Of a DNA stretch of 64,000 nt, positions 1 to 8,378 are shown one piece after another. Numbering within the stretch: position 1 is the first letter of the stretch; each line of letters starts with the position of its first letter. The notes below the pieces were generated by a model. That model saw only the letters and a list, made by a program, of their open reading frames with translations. It did not search any database and had not been told where the DNA came from. A program made the position numbers and the translations under genes. Origin of the DNA: Streptomyces sparsogenes. Its GTDB lineage: Bacteria > Actinomycetota > Actinomycetes > Streptomycetales > Streptomycetaceae. Where the stretch lies: the NCBI RefSeq assembly GCF_001704635.1, contig NZ_MAXF01000091.1:22497-86496 (forward strand), written 5' to 3'.

Positions 1-1
1 G

Positions 2-421
2 GTCTTCGCCGTGGCCGAGGGGGGCCTGTCCACCCCCGCCGTCTACCGCGAGTGCGACCGGCTGCGCGCGGCCGACGGCCAGGGCGCGACGGTGGCCGAC
101 GTGCCCGACCCCGAGCCGTCCCCGGCCCTCCTGGACGCGTTGCGCACCGGCGACGCGAGGGCCCTCGCCGCCGCGGTGACCAACGACCTCCAGCCCGCCG
201 CGCTGTCCCTGCGGCCCGGGCTGGCCGCCACGCTGAGCGCGGGCACCGGCGCGGGCGCGCTGGCCGCGCTGGTCTCCGGATCCGGCCCGACCTGCGCCTT
301 CCTGGCCGAGGACGCGGAGGCGGCCGCCTCCGTCGCCAAGGGCCTGGCCGCCTCGGGCACCTGCCGTGCCGTACGGGTGGCCACCGGGCCGGCGCCGGGG
401 GCGGCCGTCGTCGGGGCCTGA
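2..421 (+). CDS. ispE: 4-diphosphocytidyl-2-C-methyl-D-erythritol kinase, C-terminal part
   Basis: This is the last 139 residues of a GHMP kinase; the gene begins before the window. The family enzyme phosphorylates CDP-methylerythritol with ATP in the non-mevalonate (MEP) isoprenoid pathway in the cytoplasm. The visible support is the GHMP C-terminal glycine-rich motif LVSGSGPTCAFL followed by an alternating helix region with AxxVAKGLAASG, and the start of the fragment (STPAVYRECDRL), which matches the IspE middle region. Upstream ATP-binding motifs lie outside the window. In Streptomyces ispE precedes an ABC-F gene, and that arrangement is seen here. Reading frame is open from base 2 to the TGA at 419-421. 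Confidence 0.85.
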   Translation, partial: VFAVAEGGLSTPAVYRECDRLRAADGQGATVADVPDPEPSPALLDALRTGDARALAAAVTNDLQPAALSLRPGLAATLSAGTGAGALAALVSGSGPTCAFLAEDAEAAASVAKGLAASGTCRAVRVATGPAPGAAVVGA

Positions 422-440
422 CCGGTCGGGGCCTGAGCGG

Positions 441-872
441 TCACTCGCTGATGATCAGCAGATTCACCAGCCAGGCGACGGCGAGCGCCGCGAGCGCGGC
501 CCCCCACACCACGCGCCCGAGCAGGCGGCGGGAGAACGCCCCCCAGGTGCCGGCCAGGGCGGCGACCAGCGAGGTGTAGACCGCGATGTAGACGACGGTG
601 TCCTGGCCGCCGTCCGTGCAGATGAAACGGGTGTCGTCGATCTCGCAGTCGGACCCGGCGGACATCGTGAGCATGGGCAGGAGCATGAGCGTCAGCCCGG
701 CGCCCAGCCACACGAGCCCGGTCGCCACCGCCCGGAGGATCCTCTGCCCCCGCTCCGACCGCCGCCGGGCGTCGGCCGGCTCCGCGTCGGCCCGCCTCGC
801 CCCGGCCGGCTCCTGCTCCCGGTCCGCCTCGATCGTCCCCGCACCGGCCCACGGGCTCCTCGCGTGATCCAT
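441..872 (-). CDS. Small membrane protein, three predicted TM segments
   Basis: This 143-residue protein is not recognised as a named family. The first ~50 residues are charged and Glu/Arg/Ala rich. Three hydrophobic helices follow (VATGLVWLGAGLTLMLLPML; VVYIAVYTSLVAALAGTW; VVWGAALAALAVAWLVNLLI). Two cysteines lie in the loop between helices 1 and 2 (SDCEIDD...FICTDGG) and could form a disulfide outside the cell. ATG at 872 gives MDHARSPW; a GTG at 899 in the same frame is an alternative, and neither has a clear ribosome binding site. It converges on ispE and diverges from the ABC-F gene, with the inverted repeat at 931-950 in its promoter region. Confidence 0.6.
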   Translation of the reverse strand: MDHARSPWAGAGTIEADREQEPAGARRADAEPADARRRSERGQRILRAVATGLVWLGAGLTLMLLPMLTMSAGSDCEIDDTRFICTDGGQDTVVYIAVYTSLVAALAGTWGAFSRRLLGRVVWGAALAALAVAWLVNLLIISE

Positions 873-930
873 GGCCCAGGACGCTAGGAGGAAGATCACC
901 CGGGGGGCATCCGTACGGATACTCAGGCGA

Positions 931-950
931 GGTACTCACGGCCGAGTACC
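931..950. promoter_or_regulatory. Inverted repeat GGTACTC-N6-GAGTACC, candidate operator
   Basis: A perfect 7-bp inverted repeat with a 6-bp spacer lies between the divergent membrane-protein and ABC-F genes. A third copy of the half-site (ATACTC) sits 12 bp to the left at 919-924, giving three GAGTA(C/T) units on the minus strand. This looks like a binding site for a dimeric regulator. I cannot name the regulator. Confidence 0.45.
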
Positions 951-1043
951 CGGCCGGGATCTCACGGCGGAGCGCTCGCGGCGACGGGCCGCTCCGCGCG
1001 GCGACTACCCTGGGATGCCGATCGATCCGCGTACAGGAGTGTG

Positions 1044-2864
1044 ATGGCCACCAACTTGGTCAACGTCGAAGCCGTCGGCAAGGTCTACGGCACCCGGGCG
1101 TTGCTCGACGGCGTCTCCCTCGGGGTGAACGAGGGCGACCGGATCGGGGTCGTCGGCCGCAACGGTGACGGCAAGACCACCCTGATCCGGATCCTCGCCA
1201 AGCTCGAGTCCGCCGACACCGGCCGCGTCACCCACGCCGGGGACCTGCGGCTCGGCGTGCTCACCCAGCACGACTCGCTCGACCCCGCGGCCACCGTCAG
1301 ACACGAGGTCATCGGCGATCTCGCCGACCACGAGTGGGCGGGCGACGCCAAGATCCGCGACGTGCTGACCGGGCTGTTCGGCGGGCTGGACCTGCCGTCC
1401 TTCCCGCAGGGCCTGGACACCGTCATCGGCCCGCTGTCCGGCGGGGAGCGCCGGCGGATCGCGCTCGCCAAGCTGCTCATCGCAGAACAGGACCTGGTCG
1501 TCCTCGACGAGCCGACCAACCACCTCGACGTCGAGGGCATCTCCTGGCTGGCCGCCCATCTGCGGGCGCGGCGCTCGGCCCTGGTGGTGGTCACCCACGA
1601 CCGCTGGTTCCTGGACCAGGTCTGCACCCGCATGTGGGACGTGCAGCGCGGCGTGGTGCACGAATACGAGGGCGGCTACAGCGACTACGTGTTCGCGCGG
1701 GCCGAGCGCGAGCGCATCGCGGCCAGCGAGGAGGCCAAGCGGCAGAACCTGGTCCGCAAGGAGCTGGCCTGGCTGCGCCGCGGCGCCCCGGCCCGCACCA
1801 GCAAGCCGCGCTTCCGGATCGAGGCGGCGAACGCGTTGATCGCGGACGTACCGCCGCCGCGGGACAGCGCGGAGCTGATGAAGTTCGCCAACTCGCGCCT
1901 GGGCAAGACCGTCTTCGACCTGGAGGACGTGACGATCCAGGCGGGCCCGAAGGTGCTGCTGACCCACCTGACCTGGCAGCTCGGCCCCGGCGACCGGATC
2001 GGCCTGGTGGGCGTCAACGGCGCGGGCAAGACCTCGCTGCTGCGGGCCATGGCCGAGGCGGCCGGCAGCGACGGCGAGCGGCAGCCGGCGGCCGGCCGGG
2101 TGGTGGTCGGCCGGACCGTGAAGCTGGCGTACCTCTCGCAGGAGGTCGCGGAGCTGGACCCGGCCTGGCGGGTGCTGGAGGCCGTGGAGCAGGTGCGGCA
2201 GCGCGTCGACCTGGGCAAGGGGCGGGAGATGACCGCCTCGCAGCTGTGCGAGAAGTTCGGCTTCACCAAGGAGAAGCAGTGGACGCCGGTCGGCGACCTC
2301 TCCGGCGGCGAGCGGCGCCGGCTGCAGATCCTGCGGCTGCTGATGGACGAGCCGAACGTGCTGTTCCTCGACGAGCCGACGAACGACCTCGACATCGAGA
2401 CGCTGACCCAGCTCGAGGACCTGCTCGACGGGTGGCCGGGCTCCCTCGTGGTGATCAGCCACGACCGGTACTTCATCGAGCGGACGACGGACCGCGTCCT
2501 CGCGCTGCTGGGCGACGCCACCCTGCGGATGCTGCCGCGCGGCGTCGACGAGTACCTGGAGCGGCGGCAGCGCGCGAAGGAATCCGCCGCGGCACCGGCG
2601 GCCCCCGCCCGGCAGAAGGCCGCGGAACAGACGGGCGTGGCGCAGAAGTCGGCGGCCGAGCAGCGCGCCGCGAAGAAGGAGTTGCAGAAGATCGAGCGGC
2701 GTCTGGACCGCATCGGCGAGCAGGAGGGGGAGCTGCACGAGCGGATCGCCGAGCACGCCACGGACTTCGAGAAGGTCGCGGAGCTGGACACGCGGCTGCG
2801 GGAGTTGACGGCGGAGCGGGAGGAGCTGGAGACCCGCTGGCTGGAGCTCGCCGAGGACGCGTAG
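1044..2864 (+). CDS. ABC-F family ATPase, Uup-like
   Basis: The protein has two ABC ATPase domains and no membrane segment, the hallmark of ABC-F proteins that act on ribosomes or nucleic acid rather than in transport. Domain 1 shows Walker A GRNGDGKTTL, signature LSGGERRR and Walker B LVVLDEPTNHLD. Domain 2 shows GVNGAGKTSL, LSGGERRRLQ and VLFLDEPTNDLD. The linker between them is basic. The last ~100 residues (from KAAEQTG to WLELAEDA) are a charged coiled coil like the C-terminal domain of Uup, so I favour a Uup-type housekeeping role over antibiotic resistance. Start: ATG at 1044 is preceded by AGGAG at suitable distance; an in-frame GTG at 1041 is adjacent. 606 residues. Confidence 0.85.
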   Translation: MATNLVNVEAVGKVYGTRALLDGVSLGVNEGDRIGVVGRNGDGKTTLIRILAKLESADTGRVTHAGDLRLGVLTQHDSLDPAATVRHEVIGDLADHEWAGDAKIRDVLTGLFGGLDLPSFPQGLDTVIGPLSGGERRRIALAKLLIAEQDLVVLDEPTNHLDVEGISWLAAHLRARRSALVVVTHDRWFLDQVCTRMWDVQRGVVHEYEGGYSDYVFARAERERIAASEEAKRQNLVRKELAWLRRGAPARTSKPRFRIEAANALIADVPPPRDSAELMKFANSRLGKTVFDLEDVTIQAGPKVLLTHLTWQLGPGDRIGLVGVNGAGKTSLLRAMAEAAGSDGERQPAAGRVVVGRTVKLAYLSQEVAELDPAWRVLEAVEQVRQRVDLGKGREMTASQLCEKFGFTKEKQWTPVGDLSGGERRRLQILRLLMDEPNVLFLDEPTNDLDIETLTQLEDLLDGWPGSLVVISHDRYFIERTTDRVLALLGDATLRMLPRGVDEYLERRQRAKESAAAPAAPARQKAAEQTGVAQKSAAEQRAAKKELQKIERRLDRIGEQEGELHERIAEHATDFEKVAELDTRLRELTAEREELETRWLELAEDA

Positions 2865-2965
2865 CGCGGCGGCCAAAGCGGCGGCGCCCGGCGCGGCGGG
2901 CGAAAGCAGCGCGCGGGACCGGCGTGTGAAGGCTGTGTGTTTACGAGGGCAACGGTCGCGTCACA

Positions 2966-3002
2966 GGCCGGTCTCAGCTGATCGATGAGCGTGAGACCGG
3001 CC
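2966..3002 (+). terminator. Inverted repeat downstream of the ABC-F gene
   Basis: GGCCGGTCTCA at 2966-2976 pairs perfectly with TGAGACCGGCC at 2992-3002 across a 15-base loop, 100 bases after the ABC-F stop. A second smaller hairpin (CCCTGT/ACAGGG) follows at 3001-3017. There is no T-run, as is common in Streptomyces. The 2865-3158 gap otherwise holds only this and the leader of the next gene. Confidence 0.45.
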
Positions 3003-3158
3003 CTGTGCCCGACAGGGGCGGGTGATACAAAGAACTCCCGCTTGCCTGCCGCTCACTGGTGGGTTCCGTGTCCGATTCGCTCCTTCCTGGCAGGCTTTGA
3101 CCCCAGGATCGCGGGGGAGACCGGTCGGCTCACGGGCCCGCGCACAAAGGAAATTCCG

Positions 3159-5000
3159 ATGTCACAGCCGCCTCCGCCGCCCAACCAGCCGCCGCAGGGC
3201 GGCTTCGGCGCACCGCAGGACCCCTCGTACGGCTATCCGCAGCAGCCGCCGGGACCGCCGCCCGCCCAGCCGGGCTACGGCTACCCGCAGGCGCCGGGCC
3301 AACCGCCGCAGGCTCCCCCGGCCCCACCGCACCAGACCCCGCCGCCGCCCCCGCCCGGCCTCCCGCAGACCCCTCCGTCCGGCATGCCCCAGACGCCCCC
3401 GCAGGGCGCCGGCGGCTACGGCTATCCGCAGCCGCAGTCCGTGCACGCGCAGCCGACCCAGGTGTCCATGCCCGCGGCGACCTACCCGCCCGGCCCGCAG
3501 CCGCAGTACGGATACCCGCCCCAGGCCCCGTACCCCGGCGGCCCCGTGCCGGGCGGCCCGGGTGGCGGCGGCAAGCAGTCGAAGCAGCGGATGATGATCA
3601 TCATCAGCGCGGTGGTCGCGGTGGCGCTGATAGTCGTCGGCGGCATCTTCTTCGCCACCAAGGACGACGGCGGCGACCAGGCCAAGAACCCGGACAAGAA
3701 GACCAGCCAGAACGACACCTCGGGGACGACGGGCGGCAAGGACGTGCCCGCGCCCGAGACCATCGACGCCAAGCTGATCAACAAGATCGACATGCCCAAG
3801 GTGAGCGACCAGATCACCACCGAGGGCATGTGGGTCACCGACGACACCTTCGTGAAGGCCGACGTCTACAAGGTCGTCGGCTACCCGCTGGACGGCGGCA
3901 GCCCGAAGTGGACGATCCCGCTGGCCGGCGAGGTCTGCTGGTCCTCGGACCACCTGAGCGAGGACGGCCTGACGACGATCCTCTTCGCCGAGGCCAAGCC
4001 CTCCAAGGAGGACAAGTACCCCTCCTGCACCGAGGTCGGGCTGTTCGACCTGAACAACGGCAAGATGCTCTGGCAGAAGCACGTCAGCGACGGCGACGAC
4101 AAGCTGCGCTTCGACGAGGTGACCCTCGGCGGCGGCACCGTGGCCGCGGGCGGCACCAGCGGCGGCGCGGCCTGGTCGATCGACGGCAAGCTGCTGTGGA
4201 AGCCGCAGCCCGGCGAGGAGTGCTCGGACGACGGCTACGCGGGCGGCGGCGACAAGCTGATCGCGGTGCGGCGGTGCGGCCAGTACGACAACCCGCAGTT
4301 GCAGGTGCAGACGCTCAACCCGAAGAACGGCAAGGTGAAGTCCAGCTACAAGGTCTCCTCGGGCCTGGACTACGTCCATGTGGCGTCCACCGACCCGCTG
4401 GTCATCGGCCTCGACGCCGGTGACACGACAGGCGCCTCGGTCTCCGACTTCCTGACGATCGACGACAGCCACAAGGAGGGCAAGGTCGTCAGCAAGATCT
4501 CCACGGAGGGCGGGAAGTACAACGCCGACTGCAAGACGACCGACGTCGAGCACTGCAAGCTGATCGCCATCAGCAAGTCGGCGAACGCCCTCTACATGGG
4601 GTCGGAGGACCGCGGCAGCGCGACCTCGGGCACGGCGAACGAGATCGTCGCCTTCAGCCTGAAGACCGGCAAGCCCATCGGGAAGACCGACGGTGTCACG
4701 GGCGCGGCGCTGACGCCGCTCGGCCTCGACAAGGACGGCTTCGTGCTCGCCTACCAGGAGAGCACCTACGACCAGGGCGGCGCGGTCTGGCGGATCGACC
4801 CGAAGTCGTACGAGAAGGACAAGCTGCTGCAGAACCAGGCGGCCGATCACCAGGTGGAGTCCGTCTTCAATGTGGAGTACTCGGCGGAGGTCATCTACGC
4901 CAACCAGCGGCTGTACATGAGCGACACGTACGCCACCAAGCCCACCAGCAGCTACGACAAGAACGACCCGCTCGCCGTGATCTTCGGCGCGGGCGGCTGA
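3159..5000 (+). CDS. Membrane-anchored PQQ-like beta-propeller protein
   Basis: The protein has a Pro/Gln/Gly/Tyr-rich cytoplasmic head (residues 1-~145, repeated QPP/YGYPQ), one transmembrane helix (MIIISAVVAVALIVVGGIFF), a Lys/Asp/Thr linker and a ~400-residue extracellular region. That region is rich in the repeated GGxxxWxxxL / LxxxNGKxLWQ blades typical of PQQ-like propellers (GSPKWTIPL, NGKMLWQKH, DGKLLWKPQ). Such proteins are common in Streptomyces and probably act as surface sensors or scaffolds; no enzymatic residues are evident. Several Cys in the ectodomain may be paired. Start: ATG at 3159 follows AAAGGA with 6-base spacing; in-frame starts further upstream give an unlikely N-terminus. 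A strong terminator follows. Confidence 0.8.
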   Translation: MSQPPPPPNQPPQGGFGAPQDPSYGYPQQPPGPPPAQPGYGYPQAPGQPPQAPPAPPHQTPPPPPPGLPQTPPSGMPQTPPQGAGGYGYPQPQSVHAQPTQVSMPAATYPPGPQPQYGYPPQAPYPGGPVPGGPGGGGKQSKQRMMIIISAVVAVALIVVGGIFFATKDDGGDQAKNPDKKTSQNDTSGTTGGKDVPAPETIDAKLINKIDMPKVSDQITTEGMWVTDDTFVKADVYKVVGYPLDGGSPKWTIPLAGEVCWSSDHLSEDGLTTILFAEAKPSKEDKYPSCTEVGLFDLNNGKMLWQKHVSDGDDKLRFDEVTLGGGTVAAGGTSGGAAWSIDGKLLWKPQPGEECSDDGYAGGGDKLIAVRRCGQYDNPQLQVQTLNPKNGKVKSSYKVSSGLDYVHVASTDPLVIGLDAGDTTGASVSDFLTIDDSHKEGKVVSKISTEGGKYNADCKTTDVEHCKLIAISKSANALYMGSEDRGSATSGTANEIVAFSLKTGKPIGKTDGVTGAALTPLGLDKDGFVLAYQESTYDQGGAVWRIDPKSYEKDKLLQNQAADHQVESVFNVEYSAEVIYANQRLYMSDTYATKPTSSYDKNDPLAVIFGAGG

Positions 5001-5045
5001 GGCACGGCCTCTTCGGCTCGCCCGCCGGCCCGGTGGTCGCTTCCC

Positions 5046-5106
5046 GGTGGCCCCGCCCGTACGTCGTCCCCTTCGCCAGGGGGGGGCGCGTACGGGCGGG
5101 GCCACC
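5046..5106 (+). terminator. Intrinsic terminator after the beta-propeller gene
   Basis: An 18-bp perfect stem (5046-5063 with 5089-5106) with a 25-base loop is followed within five bases by TTTTT at 5111-5115. This is one of the few hairpins in the window with a proper U-tract. The remainder of the 5001-5371 gap shows no gene and contains the promoter region of the next LuxR gene. Confidence 0.8.
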
Positions 5107-5371
5107 GCCGTTTTTCGGCTGCCCGGCCGCCCGTATCAGTCCGATTCGGGCGTGAAGTAGAGGTCAAGTAGGCGCGAATGGCCGGGATTTCGGCATTCCG
5201 GGGGGCTTCTTCCGGGTAAGGGGCGCGCGACGTCGAACAAGCGTGTAGCTTCCCGGGGACAAGGAATTGGCCTCGTTACGGGCCCGGCGGCCGAGGGGGT
5301 GCTCGCGCGGACGGCAGACGTGGTGGTCCGGGGCGGCCGGGACTCCGTTCCCGAGCGGATGGGGGGAGCTC

Positions 5372-6055
5372 ATGGGCGTGCGACTCATGGTGGTCGATGA
5401 TCACCGGCTGCTCGCCGAGGCGCTCGCCTCGGCGTTGAAGCTGCGCGGGCACCGGGTGCTCGCGGCGGCCGCGCCGAGCGCGGGGGCCGCGGAGCTGGTG
5501 GTGAGCCGGGCACCGGAGGTGTGCCTGCTGGGCACGGCGGCTCCCGCCGAGCCCGGCGCCTTCGAACCGGTCGTACGGATAAAGAAGGAGCGGCCGCAGG
5601 TCGCGGTGGTGGTGCTGGGCCCGGTGCCGAGCCCGCGCGGCATAGCGGCCGCGTTCGCGGCCGGGGCCTCCGGCTATGTGCGCCATGACGAGCGCATCGA
5701 GGGCGTCGAACGGGCGATGGTGAAGGCGCGCGCGGGCGAGGCCGCGGTGGCGCCCCAGCTGTTGCAGGGCGCGTTCGCGGAGCTGCTCAACCCGGCCGCG
5801 CAGCCGGACGACGAGGGCTCACGGCTGCTGCGGATGCTCACCCCACGCGAGGTGGAGGTGCTGATGCGGGTCGCGGACGGCGAGGACACCAGGCTGATCG
5901 CCGCGGGCATGGGGATCGCGCCGAGCACGGCGCGCACGCATGTCCAGCGGGTGCTGATGAAGCTGGGGGTGGGCTCCCGGCTGGAGGCGGCGGCCCTGGC
6001 GGCGCGCACGGGGCTGCTGGAGCGGGCGGCGACGCACCATGCGCCGCCGCCCTGA
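5372..6055 (+). CDS. LuxR-family regulator with degenerate receiver domain
   Basis: The protein has the layout of a NarL/FixJ response regulator: receiver-like domain (1-~125), linker, and a C-terminal LuxR HTH (LTPREVEVLMRVADGEDTRLIAAGMGIAPSTARTHVQRVLMKLGV). The acidic pair is present (VVDDH), but the phosphoacceptor Asp is replaced by Gly54 (CLLGTAAP) and the conserved Lys region reads GYVRHDE. It is therefore probably a phosphorylation-independent regulator. Start: ATG 5372 follows GGGGGGAG; upstream in-frame starts give a poor N-terminus. The next genes are a convergent small membrane protein and symporter, with gal genes beyond, and a second LuxR-type regulator closes the gal region at 11951. 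No histidine kinase is adjacent. Confidence 0.82.
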   Translation: MGVRLMVVDDHRLLAEALASALKLRGHRVLAAAAPSAGAAELVVSRAPEVCLLGTAAPAEPGAFEPVVRIKKERPQVAVVVLGPVPSPRGIAAAFAAGASGYVRHDERIEGVERAMVKARAGEAAVAPQLLQGAFAELLNPAAQPDDEGSRLLRMLTPREVEVLMRVADGEDTRLIAAGMGIAPSTARTHVQRVLMKLGVGSRLEAAALAARTGLLERAATHHAPPP

Positions 6056-6152
6056 GCCCCGCCGGGCCGCGCGCCGCCGGGCTTCCCGCCGCCGTCCTGA
6101 GCCCCGCGGGCGCGGCCGCCCTGAGCCCTGCGGGGCTTACCGCCGCCGTGGC

Positions 6153-6488
6153 TCAGCCTTCGTCCGCGTCCCGCCTGGGGACCGGGCCGGGGCCCTCCTG
6201 GCGCGGCTCGGGCGCGGTGTGCGGCGCGGCGGTGGGCCTCAGCTTCAGCCACAGCAGGAACAGCAGCCCGACGACGAGCATGGACAGGCCCGTCCACAGG
6301 TTGATGTTGATGTTCTCGGCCTTTTTCAGGTCCGCGTCCGAGGCGGTGATCCCGGCGATGGTGACCAGGATGCCGTAGACCACGAACAGGCCGCCGATGA
6401 TCCGCCGTACGTCGAAGAGCCGGGCCGCGGTCGCCGACTTCCCCTCGAGCTCCTCGACCTCGCGCTGGTACTCGTACTCTTCACTCAT
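6153..6488 (-). CDS. Small two-TM membrane protein linked to the symporter
   Basis: This 111-residue protein has an acidic N-terminus (MSEEYEYQREVEELEGK), two hydrophobic helices (IIGGLFVVYGILVTIAGI and LWTGLSMLVVGLLFLLWLKL) and a Pro/Arg tail. It starts 34 bases after the stop of the upstream symporter gene, with GGAGGCGAG before the start, so the two are very likely co-transcribed. Small partner proteins are common next to SSS-family permeases in actinobacteria. I infer an accessory or stabilising role, but no function can be read directly. Confidence 0.7.
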   Translation of the reverse strand: MSEEYEYQREVEELEGKSATAARLFDVRRIIGGLFVVYGILVTIAGITASDADLKKAENININLWTGLSMLVVGLLFLLWLKLRPTAAPHTAPEPRQEGPGPVPRRDADEG

Positions 6489-6522
6489 GATGTGAGGACT
6501 CGCCTCCGATCGGGCTCGCGGG

Positions 6523-8193
6523 TCACAGCGAGAACGGGACGTAGCACAGCGCGGCCAGGACGATCGCGCCCCAGCCCAGCAGGGCCGGCTTGCGGTACCA
6601 GGCCTCGTCGCCGGCCGCGGGGGGCTCGGCCAGGCCGGGGGAGGTGGTCCCGTAGACCAGGCCGGCCAGCGACTCCACCGGCTTGGGCTTGGTGAACGGC
6701 GTGACCCCGACCATCACCACGCCGCCGACCACGAACGCGACGATCGCCGAGACGAAGTTGGCCCCCTGGTCGCTGGGGATGGAGATCACGCCCCCCTTGT
6801 AGAGCCAGAAGTAATTGATCATCGCGGCCACGGTCCCCGCGAGCAGCCCCCAGAACCCGGCCGCGGCCGTGGCCCGCTTCCAGAACATGCCGATGATGAA
6901 GACGCAGAACAGCGGCACGTTGAAGAACGAGAACAGGGTCTGCAGATAGTTCATGATGTTGCTGAACGACGAGGCGATGAAGGCCGTCCCCATGCCGCAC
7001 AGCACGCCGATCGCCGTCACCACGCGCCCGGTCAGCAGGTAGTGCGCGTCCGGGCGGCCCTTCTTGACGTACGCCCTCCAGATGTCGTTGGTGAAGACGG
7101 TGTTGAAGGACGACACATTGGCCGCCATGCCGGCCATGAACGCGGCGAGCAGACCGGTCACCGCCACGCCCAGCACCCCGTTGGGCAGCAGGTCGCGCAT
7201 CAGCAGCGGGATCGCGTCGTTGTACTGCAACCCGCTCTTCTCGGTGCCGATCCCCGGCTCGACGACCAGCGCGATCAGGCCGGGGACGACCACGATCAGC
7301 GGGATGAAGATCTTCGGGAAGGCGGCGATCAGCGGGGTGCGCTGGGCGGCCGAGAGGTTCTTGGCGGACAGCGCGCGCTGCACCTCGGCGAAGTTGGTGG
7401 TCCAGTAGCCGAAGCTGAGGCAGAAGCCGAGGCCGAGCACGATGGTCAGCCAGTTGGCGCCCAGCGGGTTGTCGCTGCCGATGCCCGTGCCGCCCCAGGC
7501 CGAGGTGAAGTTCGCCCCGTGGCTCTCGGTGAGCGAGTCGGACAGCCCGCTCCAGCCGCCGACCCGCTTGAGGCCGACGACGGTGAGCGGGATCAGCGCG
7601 GCCAGGATGACGAAGAACTGGAGGACCTCGTTGTAGATCGCCGAGGACAGGCCGCCGAGGGTGATGTACACGAGGACGAAGAGGCCGGCCACCACGATGG
7701 CCACCCACTGCGGCCAGCCCAGCAGCGCCTCCACCACGATCGCCATCGCGTAGAGGTTGACGCCCGCGATCAGCACGGACGCGATCGAGAAGATGATCGA
7801 GCTGAGGAGGTGCGAGGAGGGTCCGTACCGGTGCAGCAGGAACTCGGGGACCGACCGCACCTTTGAGCCGTAGTAGAAGGGCATCATCACCAGGCCGAGG
7901 AAGACCATGGCGGGGATGGCGCCGACCCAGTACCAGTGCACGGTGTACACGCCGTACTGGGCGCCGTTGGCGGCCATGCCGAGGATCTCCAGGGCGCCCA
8001 GATTGGCGGCGACGAACGCGAGACCGGTCACCCACGCGGGCAGTGACCGGCCGGACAGGAAGAAATCAAGGCTGGTCTTGACGCTCGCTCTGGCGGCGAA
8101 TCCGACCCCCAGGACGACCACGAAGTAGAGGATGAGAATGGAGTAGTCGAGCGCGTTGGTGGGGAGCCGAAGCCCTTCGGCCAGATAGTGCAT
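6523..8193 (-). CDS. Sodium:solute symporter (SSS family), probable sugar transporter
   Basis: The protein has 556 residues and 13-14 hydrophobic segments, fitting the SSS family (SglT/PutP type). Recognisable features are the N-terminal DYSILILYFVVVLGVGFAAR start, GRSLPAWVTGLAFVAANLGALEILGMAANGAQYG (TM2 region), and later FMAGMAANVSSFNTVFTNDIW, which matches the conserved core of sodium/galactose symporters. It is divergent from galT with a 185-base shared promoter region, so galactose or a related sugar is the likely substrate (inference from context). A small membrane protein follows in the same operon. ATG at 8193 is used. Confidence 0.85.
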   Translation of the reverse strand: MHYLAEGLRLPTNALDYSILILYFVVVLGVGFAARASVKTSLDFFLSGRSLPAWVTGLAFVAANLGALEILGMAANGAQYGVYTVHWYWVGAIPAMVFLGLVMMPFYYGSKVRSVPEFLLHRYGPSSHLLSSIIFSIASVLIAGVNLYAMAIVVEALLGWPQWVAIVVAGLFVLVYITLGGLSSAIYNEVLQFFVILAALIPLTVVGLKRVGGWSGLSDSLTESHGANFTSAWGGTGIGSDNPLGANWLTIVLGLGFCLSFGYWTTNFAEVQRALSAKNLSAAQRTPLIAAFPKIFIPLIVVVPGLIALVVEPGIGTEKSGLQYNDAIPLLMRDLLPNGVLGVAVTGLLAAFMAGMAANVSSFNTVFTNDIWRAYVKKGRPDAHYLLTGRVVTAIGVLCGMGTAFIASSFSNIMNYLQTLFSFFNVPLFCVFIIGMFWKRATAAAGFWGLLAGTVAAMINYFWLYKGGVISIPSDQGANFVSAIVAFVVGGVVMVGVTPFTKPKPVESLAGLVYGTTSPGLAEPPAAGDEAWYRKPALLGWGAIVLAALCYVPFSL

Positions 8194-8304
8194 GAGTCAC
8201 TCGCTTCGTCGCCAGAACGGAATGCACCACAAACGTTCGGTGAAGGTATCCGAATTCTCCTGCTTTGTCCGGCCACCTTCACGCTCATTGACGGGGCTGT
8301 TGAG

Positions 8305-8347
8305 TTGTGGTTCATTGTGTTTGGTTGTGTTGGATGACGCGTACAAT
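8305..8347 (+). promoter_or_regulatory. galT promoter with three 10-bp-spaced TTGTG(G/T) hexamers
   Basis: TTGTGG (8305-8310), TTGTGT (8315-8320) and TTGTGT (8325-8330) repeat at exactly one helical turn. They are followed by a -10 like TACAAT at 8342-8347, and no good -35 is present at the right distance. The S. lividans/coelicolor galP1 promoter is known to carry direct hexamer repeats as its operator; these copies occupy the equivalent place. The start codon of galT is 32 bases beyond the -10. Confidence 0.6.
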
Positions 8348-8378
8348 CAATGAAGAGACAGCGACAGGAGTTGCGGGA

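Noticed and set aside
1005..2876. Long minus-strand open frame opposite the ABC-F gene
   Set aside because: It is the antisense shadow of a high-GC gene. It lacks any recognisable motif, while the plus strand has both ABC signatures.
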